From NCBI RefSeq assembly GCF_024763615.1, contig NC_077222.1, positions 42,408,001 to 42,472,000 of the forward strand: a DNA stretch of 64,000 bases, read 5' to 3'. Position 1 is the stretch's first letter, and each line of letters opens with the position of its first letter. The notes below the pieces were generated by a model. It did not search any database. It had not been told where the DNA came from and was given only the letters and a program-made list of their open reading frames with translations. Origin of the DNA: Phlebotomus papatasi. Taxonomy: Eukaryota > Arthropoda > Insecta > Diptera > Psychodidae. Both the position numbers and the translations under genes were made by a program. Of the stretch, positions 35,601-47,600 are shown piece by piece.

Positions 35601-38600
35601 TTTTGGACTGATAAAATATTTTCTCCCCATTCCAAATCAATAGAATTATTCTTTGTTTCATTTAGAATCATGGTAGAAAAAGAATTTAAGCAATAATATT
35701 GAAGAAAATTAATAAAATTACGATAATATTAATATATGCACAATTCTTAAAAAGAATTTTCGAGTTGCTTAATAGTAGTACTCTTTAAAAAAGCACTATT
35801 TTATTGCTTAAAGCAATATTTTTGAAAAATATTCAAAATGACAGAGCTGTAATAAACCGAACTCGCAGTATGGCAAGATAGCTTCAAGGAAACTTCAAAC
35901 GCGTTTATCTCACAAATTGCTTTCTAGATTAAGATTTTGATTTTACTTAAAATAAATTTAGTATGTTTTTATTTTGACCCAATAATATATAAATATAAAA
36001 CCAGTCGACGGATTGAATACGATTAAAAAAAATTAAACAATGTCTGTTAATTTTGAAGTAGTTGAATACAACATTTAAGAACAACCAATCTTATTTCAGT
36101 ATTTGAAATTTAAAAATATGCTTTTTTTAAATTTTTCACTTCCTTTGTAAAATGACAAATAATATTTTACATTTTATGACAGTTTTACGATCCAAATCTT
36201 TCCCTGATATAAGAAAGTAATACTTAAAGCTATCTATAAGTGCTGTCTGAGCTCCAGTACATTTGGGATTGATTTTAGAAATTGTACGATTGTTTATAAA
36301 AATTTTACAGAATCAAATCAAGAAACCTTCTGGATTGATTTTAGAAACTTAAGACTTATTTTTAGAAGCTTTGCAGGATCAATTATATAAACTCTTCCGG
36401 TTAATTTTAGACACAGAACCCTAAAACTTATATTTTGACAGATCGATTTTAGAAAACGCGAACATCTTAAGCATAAAAGGTTCAAAAAAAAAGGGAAAAG
36501 GACATCAAATCTCAACTGCCTCAGCACGAACGACCTTAGTTGTGTGTAAAATAACACGCACAGACCAATCACAAAACGGTTTAGATTGCGCTTAAAAACA
36601 CGCACAGCCTTAACATAAAACGGTTAAAATTACGCTTAAAATTACGCACAGCTCAATCATAAAACGGTTAACGTGCTTAAAATCACGCATGGCTCAATCA
36701 TTAAACGGTTAACGCGCTTAAAATCACGCACAGCTCAATCATAAAACGGGTAATACGCTTAAAATTACGCACAGCTCAATTATCAAACCGTTTTAAATCG
36801 TATGCAAAAAATCCTCTGCGTTTTAAATTTTCCGCCTCTCAAACATGCAGGCTCTCCCCTAGTTCTCCTTCTTTGAGGTCAAGCTGGAAAATGACAATAT
36901 AAAACAAATAAAATATAAAATATAAATAAATAAATAATTGATAATTATTGATACATTTATTATCAGTTTTTGTGTTTTTTTTTTAATCCGCAAAGAATGC
37001 ATTGTACTTTATTCATTTCTCTTTTTTAGAACCAAGAATCTACAATCTTTGTTGAGTTTTTTTTTTAATTCTGCCTCTCAATTGATAATGCAGCCTAATT
37101 AAATAATTAATAAAGTTTGTAAATCAATTATCCATGACACAGGAGATAAATTTAATATTTTGTATGAAGATAAATGGGTTAATGTTACTAAAATGTGCCT
37201 TTGCTGATCTATTTTCAATGTTATTTGCATTTAATTGCAATTTCACAGACAATTATGGGTCATTTAGACTCGTTTCTTTTTCTCTATCTTTTTCCTTTAA
37301 AAAAATATCAAACAGTAGTCGTATTCTCAAAATAAAATTTGCAATTCAACAAAATTGTCACAATGACTGAATTTTGGCATTTTTTCTCACACATCATTGA
37401 ATTCGTTATTGACTTTGTCTTGGGCCAATTTGTAATGAAAATTTATCTGTCTCCTCTGCAGTCACCACAGAAGACGCAGCAGTTGAATTGTGAGCACGAG
37501 ATTTTGGAGGAAAATCACAAGAAAATTGTAGTGAAGGAATCAGAGAAAAAAGAAGGTAAGTTTAGTGCTTTTTCTTCTATTTTCAAACATGAGGAAAATA
37601 TGTTTGTAATACCATTTTGTGATCTTTTAGTTTTGAAACAGTCATCATTGAATTTTATTAACAATCTTCAGCCGGAAGAGACAATTTGGAGAGGAGAAGA
37701 AAAAAGTGAGTTGTAAAGAAAACGAAAGAAAAAGATAAATAGATATTTGGAAAATTTTTGTGAGATTTTGGAAGATGTGAAAATGAATGTATTTCAGTGA
37801 TAATTTCTTTTATTATTTAATTTTTATTTGGGATCTTTTATTTATGTTTTTATTGCGTTGTCTTTTATTTTTATTGACATTTAATGGTGCAGAGAGAGAG
37901 GGTTTTGAGGAACATTTTCGGGATAGTGGAGCAAATTGTAGTGCACTTTCGTCAGATGATGAGGCATTTGTTGAGTGTCATTCGTATATTGGGGATCAAA
38001 CGATAGATAATCCATTGGTACTTAATACAACAGATAATTTAAATGAGAATTTTATTGAGAGAGATTCACCAGTTGAGGAACATTTGTCCAGTACTTTTGA
38101 TAGTGGCACTGAAAGTAAAAGTCCAGGAAATATTGATGTGAATCTAATTGCCACGGAATTTGTGGAAGAGATTGTTTCACGTGCACTGGCCATTGTTCCC
38201 GGAAACGGTGAAGAGAGTACAGAAGAAGTTAATAAAAGTCCCAATCTGGAGGAATCTCAAGAGAATTCTCTCAATAAGACAGTTGTTGCAGCAGATTCAA
38301 CATTAATTCTCGATGAACATTCAGAGAAGAAAAATACTTCTCTGGATGATGAAATTGTAAAACTGACAGAAAATCTGTCGAAGATTAAACTTCCGGAACA
38401 AAGTGAAGAGGAAGAAATTTCTCAGAGGAAAACCCCGATAAATTTAAATGGGACTTTCGATGTGTCCATGAAAAGTGTCGAAGAGAATCTCAATGGGACT
38501 TTTGAATCGGTAAAAGAAATCCCGGAAAGTACCTTTGTCCCAACTTCGAATACAATTGATTTGGTGGGAGAAAAAGTCCAGGAAAATCCCGTGAATACTC

Positions 38601-41600
38601 TTGTTACAAATTCAAATGTAATTGATTTGGCTGATGATAAAGTCCAGGAAAATCCCGAAAGTACTTTTACTGCCAATTCGAATGTAATTGATTTAATTCA
38701 AGATATTATCCAGGAAAATCCCGAAAGTACAGTAATCATTGAGAAGAACAAAATGCCCGAAACTGAACAAAATCTCAGTCGAAATGAGAGTTTTGATGAA
38801 TCTCCAGCAAGAGATTCACCCAAAACACCTTCAGTGTCATCATCTTTCAACAATTTGAACAATCAACCGGACAGTGCCAGTCACCCATCGAATACTTTTG
38901 TGGAGAATCTCATCACGGAAAATGTGGATTTTGCCTTTAAAGTGCCAGAATTGCCTGGAGATGGTGCAACACAGAAGAAACTTTTTGGCAAAGTGCAAGA
39001 AAATGTTCTGGAAAATGCCTTTACCGACAATGAATTTCAACCTGGGAATGAATGTAAGATTTTTTTTTTATTTTTATTTTTTCTTCCTTTATTTTGCAAC
39101 TTCTATATTTCATTTATTTTTATGTTTCTTTTCCACCTTGTTTATGGGGAGCTTTTGGGGTTTTGTTTCTAGGAAAGGGAAAAGGAGTGTTGGGGAGGAA
39201 AGAGGGCAATTGTTTGCCATTTCTATAAACTAGAGAAGCATGAATTGGCTTTCTGCAGACAGAAGTTTTAAGTTTGAAGTGAAAAGTGTGATGTGGAGTC
39301 ATAGGCTGAGTATTTGAATGGCGGGGTTAAATTCCACATGCAATCGCAAGAAAGAAAACCCTCCTCGACTGATTCATTCACATAAAATGCAGAGAATAAA
39401 TAAATCAAAAGGGTTGTTCATTGGGAGAATTATTTGGTGGATACGATTGAAAAACAAATATAACATTTCTACTTGAATTAATCTGCCCTTTTACAGAAAC
39501 TTGCTATTAATGTATCGAATTCCAAGGTGTCCAAGTTATTTCTCTTGGAGAATTGTTAGGCAATGCGATTTTATTTCAAACTCAAAAATGTTTTCAAAGG
39601 AAAATTAATTCAAATTATAGTTTGGATTTTTAAGATTAGTTGATCAATTAATTTTATTTTACTTGATATAAGATCGATAACTACAAAAACGAAGTCATAA
39701 GCCAATATTGTTTCTGTTCCTAAAAATTAATTTCCTAATAATAAAGATTAATCCTAATATTATTATTATTATTATTCTATTAATTTTAATAATTCTATTA
39801 ATATCAATGAGCTGAGCTGCATTTGATATAGATCAATTTAATTGAATATTGAACTGAAATATTCGAACTCGTTATTTTGATGCTATACCTCAAAAGTACT
39901 TTCACATCATTTACCGTTTACCGGTTCACAACTGATTTATTGAACCGATTGAATCAATTCAAAATTAAAAGATCGCCAAAAATAGCTTGGGAGTAATACA
40001 ATTGATTTTCTGATAAAAAAATTATCGGTTCATAATTGATTAGAATCAGTTCAGTCTTGTCAGAAATTCCAAGACCTTTTCAACGAGCCGAAATATGATT
40101 CCATTCGGATGAGAAATACGTTCTCTAGAGCTTTTTAACGACGAATCACGTCAAACTTTTAATGAGCGACTGTTACAAAATACAAAATTATTTTCTAGTC
40201 TTATAATTAGAATTTAGAATTAGCAAATATTTTGAGTGTTTAATTTTAGGATTTCAATGTTTTCCAATTATTTAACAGTTTCTTCAAACTGATTAATACT
40301 TTTTTTACAATTCAAAGACTTTTCCAACGAGCATAAACACAATGCCACTAATTAACAGAATTAATAGCATAACCAATAGTTATGATTTTCGGACAAAAAT
40401 AACTTATCGGTTCATAACTGGGTCACAACCGATTTATAAATCACTGCTAAATATATGAAAAACATGATTTCCAAAGACAAAGTGTCCAAAAACAAAGATT
40501 ACCGAAGACAAAATTCCAAAGACAATCTGGAAAAAGCAAAATAGAAAATACGAAGATTCCGCAAACCGCCCAAAATAGCTTAGGAGTAATATAATTGAAT
40601 TTCGGATAACAATTATTTATCGATTATGAATCGGTTCAAAACTAATTGAAATCCATTCAGGCTTATCAGGAATTCCAAGACCTTTCCAACGTGATACCAA
40701 TCGGTTGAAAAATAGGCTTTCTAGATCTAGAGCTTTTTAGGTGTGATTCCTATTGTAATCCTCGGATTTTCTCAAAGTGTTCCGATCGAGCTGAAATTCA
40801 CAGGGTATGTGTTTTGAACATTCCTGATGCCTAAAATCGTAAGCCGGCAATTTCAGGTCCGGCTGCCGTCCGGCCGTCCGTAGTACGCAATATCTCTGGT
40901 TTGGAAAGAGATATCTTCATACATTTTTTTAAATATATCTACTGGTGCGTACGACGATTTCTGTGCTATTAGTTTTTTTTTTTTTTTTGAAAAACCGGTT
41001 GTAAACCGGTTAAAAATCGCGTTTTGTAGTTTATCTCGAAATCTGAGCATGCGATTTTGAAAATTTTATGTTTATGTTGTAGTCCAGAAAATTTAGACCA
41101 TAGTTTAAGAATTATTATACGAAATTTGCATTATTTATGTATAAATATTGTTCGAGCTTGCTACAATCCAAATTTGCTATGAAGGAATCGCATCTCTATA
41201 CGCTGATCTAGGCTTATCACTGGCTTTTCCTTTGTTATTCTTCTGTACTCAAACCACTCAAACTATTTAAAATAGTAAATGAGCAGTAATAAACCCAGAT
41301 AAGCTTATGGCAGCTGAGATTCTTTACAGGTGACCTCGGAGTGCGTGCAAATTCGATTGTGAATTGGATTTTACAAGTAGAGAATCGCGTCGAACCAATT
41401 TTACCCTTGTCTGCTTTCGAAAACAGTTTGCTCGACTATTTAACCCTGAAACGCAACTCGAATTCCAATAAGCTTATGCCGAAAATAGACACAGGCTGAT
41501 CCTAGAGAATATTCAGCTCGAAAAATTTGGCGATAAATGATCAGCCAACATTATTTTGGGCTTTACCATAATCTTATATGGGTTTATCAATGGTTTTCAA

Positions 41601-44600
41601 CACTGAGAAAAAAAGGGTGCGATTAACTTTTTTTGCACAGAACTTTAATATTTTTTAGGTGTAAAAATATATCAATATTTTTAATGTTAATTTTACACCT
41701 TTTTAAAGATTAAATCGTGAAAAAGGGTAACTTTAACCTCTAATACATCTAAAAAGGGTAATATTTACACCTATATTAGATCAATTCTGCATGGTAAAAT
41801 TAACATTTCCGGAATGTTATTTTAACTTTTTCAGATTCTCTCAGTGAAGGAATAAAATCGAGGAGTAAATTTCATATTAAAATTAAATAGATATTTCTTT
41901 AAATTGCAAGAACTCACAATAAAGCGAATCAAAATATGACACCCAAAATTTATCAAAGCTTTTTTGAAAATTTCTACAAAATCAAAGTTTTGAAAATGAC
42001 TGGAAAAGCACATTTCCCTTCTAAATAGATAAAAAATATGCGTAGAAAAAGAATTCTTGGAAAAATTAAATATACGTATTGTGACATTTTACCCCACATT
42101 CCCCTATTACAAACTTCTTGGGAAGCATCTTAAAAAAATGTCAAGTATTATGCATAAAAACACTTAATGATTTAAAATTAATCACCTATTGGGTATTTAA
42201 ATTAAATACTTTTTTTGTAAATAAAAAGTTTATTTTCTGAGCATAAATTATGTCTTATCACTTAGAATTTTCGTGAATAAGCATTGATTAACATTGAAAA
42301 TTTCATTGTGAAAATTATTTGACAACATTCTAAATTTGAGATTATGAGTAATTATCCTTTCTAATTGGATGAATCAATGAATTTAAAATTGAAAAAAATA
42401 GTGTAATGATCCTCTAATTCTCTCAATGAAAAGCCCCTCCGTTGAATGGATAGAATAACTTTTATAGTGCGATTGTGTGAACCAAGACTTGATTCACACA
42501 CAACCACAAGACGCGATAGCATAAACAGCCCGAGTTGAATAACATATGGCTTTTGCGGGAGAAAGACAGGGAGAGACACATAATAATGAAGGTTTTTCGT
42601 ATGATTCTGTGTTGGTTGAAAGTGCCATATAATTTTTTTTTATTCTTCTGTATACATATATCTCTCTGTGGCTGTCAAGTTCGTGTCTCTCCTGTTTCAC
42701 ATTTGTAGTTTTTTCCTCCTATTGGTGCTATTTGGCTGGAAAAGATGGAAAATATTCCCAATGATTTTTCACTTTTTTAAAGTGCCATCATTTGCCGTAG
42801 GTGAAATTGGGCAAAAGTGACTGAATGGTGTGAATTTTGTGGAAAAAAGGTACATGATTTTAAATGTGAAGTCTCTTTTGGACCGATGACGATTGCAGAA
42901 GTTTAAAGAGAGAGAAGTTTTCTCTCGTGCTGGTTCTTGTGAATGGGAGTGTGTGACGTTTAAAAAAACTTTCTTGATGGGAGGAGGATGTGTCTTGAGG
43001 AGAAAATTTTGTTTATTATCACACAAAAATTTGTGAGAATTTTATTTTTAATTAATTTATTGAATATATCATTTGAATATTGAATTGGACGTGAAAGAGA
43101 ATAAATTTATCTTACTTTGTATTATCTAGCAAGCAATATTGATAAAATATGACTCAATGATGATAAATTTTAATGTTTCCTTCGTTAAACTTCTCTGAAC
43201 ACAATTTTGAGATAATTTTGGGTGTTTTTTTTTAAATTAGATGAGGGAGTGATAGAATAAAAGAGAGAAGAAATAATTGAGAGGTGGGAGTTTGTACAAC
43301 AACAAAAAAAAAGAAAAGAATGTTTATGTTGTCTTTTCAGTTGAATTCACACAATCAGATTTGGATTATTTGTTGACGAGAGGTAATCATTGTGGTGAGC
43401 CAATTGATCGAAATTCAGTTCTATTGCGCTTCGATCCACTTCTCAATCAACCAATTCCTGCTACGTCCCATCTGAAGGCCTCTATCAGTCGGCAACAGCA
43501 AAAGGCACCCATTGAAGAGGTGACCGAAGAGGAGGAAGCACACAGTGAGACACCAAATCTGGAGGATACCGTGGCACCGTGCATGTCGGAGAATGATGAA
43601 TTAGGAAGTGCTGTTAATACTTCAGATAATTCCCTGGTGGCCACAACGTCCTGTGAATACACAAAAGATCTCAATTCTGAGAGTGATAGCTACAAGGATT
43701 GCCTCAGTCACGCATCGAGTGATGCAACGATGAGCGTCGACGTTATCAAGGAAGTTGTGTCTGATGAAGTTAAATCTGTGGGCAATATTAAGTGAGTACA
43801 AATAAACCTTTTTCTAATAATTATTTAATTGAAAAATCTATCTTAATTTTGAAATTAAAATTCAAAAGGGCAAAATGGTAAATTTTCTGCAAAAAAAATA
43901 TATTTCTGTAATAAAACGGTCGAGTTTTCGTTAACAAAAATCTCAGTGCAAAAGTTTTCAATAAGAAGTCACTTTAAAAAATATATATATATAGAACAAA
44001 CATCGCCCGGGATTAGATATTGATCCATTAAAAATGCGAAACACAACGATAGGAGACAATCCTTTCATACACTGAGAAAAAAAGAGGGAGCAATTAACAT
44101 TTTTTCCTCATAACTTTAACACTTTTTAGGTGTAAAAATATATCAACATTTTTTAATGTTAATTTTACACCTTTTAAGGGTAAAATTAACATGAAAAAGG
44201 GTTAATTTAACCCACAGTACACCTAAAAAGGGTAATATTTACACCGATTTCGGATCAATACTGCAGGGTAAAATTAACATTTCCGGAATGTTATTTTATT
44301 TTATTATATTTTATCAAAATAACATTTCGGAAATGTTAATTTTAACCTGCAGTATTGATCCGAAATAGGTGTAAATATTACCCTTTTTAGGTGTATTATG
44401 GGTTAAAGTTACCCTTTTCTCATGTTGATTTTACCCTCAAAAGGTATAAAATTAACATTAAAAAATGTTGATATATTTTTACACCCAAAAAGTGTTAAAG
44501 TTATGACGAAAAAAGTTAATCGTAGCCTCTTTTTTCTCAGTGTAGAAGCACTACCATATCCTTGTATTGCAAGTAGAAATAATATCATATCTTGACTACC

Positions 44601-47600
44601 GCCATTTATTAAAAGACGAGAAAAATTGACAGTATTTCGGTGAAAATTATCAGTCTAGTACATCAAATTTGGTCAGTAAAAATCGATTTAGGTCAATAAT
44701 GGCTCCTGCACATCAGGAAAATTTCATGAAATCAAAAATCATCCCTTTCTTTGTCAAACATTTTTCACTAAAGCTAAATTAATTTGCAAACATTCAAAAC
44801 GTTAGAGAAAGGAAGAAAAGCGAATTTTGATTTAATGAAATTTTCCTGATCTAAAAAGTGTGCAGGAGCCAAAAATAAATCAATTGTGTCTAATGAAATA
44901 CATTAAATTTGATCAGTACAAAATCGATTTTGGTCAATAAACTGAAGTCAGAAAAAAAGAAAATGATTTTGGTGAATACATAATTTGGTCAGTAATAAAA
45001 ATATCAAATTTGGTCAGTAAAAAAACGGTTTTAGTCAACAAATAAGTCAATTTGACTACTAATGGCTCAGGCACACCTTTTAGATCAGAAAAATTTTATG
45101 AAATCGAAATTCACATCCCTTTCGTTCTCACACGTTTTGCATATGTCTATCTCCAAATTCGATTGAGCTAATTTGAATTTGTTGTGATATTTAAAAGAAG
45201 AAGAAGAAGAGTACGAAAGAGTAGGATGTACATAAAACTTTTACGAAAGAAAGACATGTAAATTTCGACTAATACGAAATTTTTCAATCGAAAAAGTGTA
45301 AAGGCATAAAAAAGACAAAATTTGGCCAGTAAAATAGCAATTTAGATCAATAAATAAATCTATTTCAGTTTGTCAAAAAAAGAAGAAGATAAATTACTTT
45401 GGCCATCAAGAAACATTTAAAAAAAATGTTTTGGTAGATAAGTTAATTAATTTCGATCAGTAATAATTCAATTTGGATAAAAAATAAAGCCAAGTTTTGT
45501 CAGTAGAAAAGAATATGTCTCTGGTGAGTAAATAAATCAATTGTGGTCAAAAAATACAGATCAAATTTTGTCAGTAAAAAAATATTTTCGTCAGCAATTA
45601 AATTTTGGTCAGTATAAAAATAAATTTGATCAGTTAAAAGGAAAGTGATTTTGGTGAATAAATAAATTAATTTTGGCTAGTAAAAAATAACATCAAATTT
45701 GGTCAGCAAAAAAACGATTATAATCAATAAATAAATCAAATTTAATCACTAATGCTTCCGCCACACCTTTTAGATCAGGAAAATGTCATAATGTCGAAGT
45801 TCAGATCACCTTCTTTCTCACATGTTTTGCATATGTCTATCTCATTCTCTCGCACTCTTCTTCTTCTCTTAAACATCACTCCATATTCAATTTAGCTCAA
45901 TCGAATTTGGTATGCGAAAGAATGAGATAGTCATATGCAAAACATGTGAGAAAGAAGGGGATCCGAATTTCGACTTCATGAAATTTTCCTGATCTAAAAG
46001 GTGTGCCGGAGCCATTAAGAATATTATTCACAGACTAAAATGAAGATATTTTTCAAAAAGAAAAATCGTAATTTAATATCTTTATTTATTTATATTTTTT
46101 ATTTATTATTAATTTATAACTCTAATTCTGTAAAACTTATCATTAAGAAAAATGCAATTTTTCTATTTTTTTGCTAATTTATAAAATGCAAGATATTAAG
46201 ACATTAAGTTTTAATGTTCTTTTGACCTTTTAATTTGTTACACCAAAAAGCATTAAATTACGCTTTGCATATTTTATATTATTATCAAAGTATTTTATTG
46301 TATGACTTAATACATTTTAGACACTTTTAAATTAATTTTGCAATAAAAGTATTGGTAAGATTTCTTACATAATTAAAGACATCATTAACCAGAAAAGTCA
46401 TATCAATTGGATAATAACGATAATCGTTTTTAAAGCCCTGTTTACGTGTTTGAAATGGTTTTCTTGACGATAAATAAAAAAATATGGGTTGCCAAGTGTT
46501 CAAGCTTTGCAGAATATGAAGCTTGAATGATGTTGGGATCAAATTTACCAAATTTAATTGCAATCAAAATTATTTATCGCTATTTATCTGTGTCGATTAA
46601 AATTGATACAATTTGGGATCGAATTATGAGGGGCTAACAGGACACCCCAAGTCACTGTCTCTAACCGTTTCGCTTCTACTTTTGGCGGTAGATCAACGGA
46701 CAAACGAAAACATTCGTTTGTCCGAACATTCGAACATTCGCGAAAATATTCTTTTTTTTTTGAAAATGGTCGTTGACGGATGGAAGGTGTGAATTTCAAC
46801 CAAAATGTTTGAGAAAGAAAAGATGTGAATTTTGATTTCGTGAAATTTTCTTGATCTAAAAGGTGTGTCGGTGTACTCATTAAAACCATTTTTTCTGCTC
46901 ATCCAATTTGTTTCTCTATCGACTAAAAATGGTTTATTGACAAAAAAAATTTACTATTGATCAAATTTGATGTTTTTCAGTTGTTAAAAAAATGATTGTT
47001 TTACTCATGGCTCAGGCACACCTTTTTGATCAGGAAAATTTCATGAAGTCGAAATTCGAATCCCTTTCTTTCCCATTTTGCATATGACTATCTAATTCTT
47101 TCGCACTCCAAATTATATTGAGCTAAATTGAATTTGGTGTGATGTTCAAAAGAAGATGAGTCCGAAATAATAAGATAGACATATGCAAAACGTGTGAGAA
47201 GGAAAATTCGAATTTCGAATTAATGAAATTTTCCTGATCTAAAAGGTGTGGCAGAGCCATAAGAATCAATTTTTCGCGTGCTTCAAATGTAATTCTAATT
47301 GCTTGTTTGTTGGTTTCCGATAGTAAAATAATCGTAAAATCATCGTATTTTGACCGGAAATCAAGTTTAGTGGTTCAGTGCAAAAAAAAAGTAATTGTTG
47401 AACATTGAAAATGATGAGATTTCGGGTAGCGAGGTTATCGTTATTCCTCTGCTTTTAGAGTAATAGTTTTAATTAGTTCAAAACATGCAGTCTATAGTGA
47501 AAAATAATCCAGAGACTTTGATTTTAGTAAAACCTTGGCGATTCTAAAATAATTTCTGGGGATTGATTTTGTTACATTTTTTTTCCAAGTATGGAACATT

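Larger units (their letters stand above)
31504..37461. other. TACC intron between first exons and exon 2
   Basis: 6 kb of mostly AT-rich intron. It contains the elements listed separately (32431-32577, 33373-33429, 33521-33908, 34867-35480, 36557-36790). 31504-32430 and 35480-36540 hold nothing recognised. 34287-34485 has weak inverted ends (GGGTACAATGGAGTGATTTG against CAAATCACCC) that might be another small element. Confidence 0.5.
39054..43340. other. TACC intron 4
   Basis: Contains ACCGGTT-type dispersed repeat fragments (39840-40760), a CCGTCCGTAGTACG-containing repeat (40860-41050, related to 49585-49680), a partial GGATCAGC-family end (about 41480-41520) and a CACTGAG MITE (41601-41846). 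An (ATT)n tract lies near 39755-39780. 41847-43340 shows nothing recognised apart from AT-rich DNA. Confidence 0.5.
44625..45740. repeat. Degenerate array of an AAATTTGGTCAGTAAAAA motif
   Basis: A short motif, ATTTGGTCAGTAAAAAN with variants such as GGTCAATAAATAAATC, recurs roughly twenty times at irregular spacing between and around the Harbinger-like copies. A few more copies lie at 46915-46975. Irregular spacing and drift suggest an old array broken by insertions. Confidence 0.5.

Noticed and set aside
46584..46902. Overlapping minus-strand frames of 69-101 codons
   Set aside because: They run through a Harbinger-like half copy and unrelated intron sequence, with no domain or splice support.
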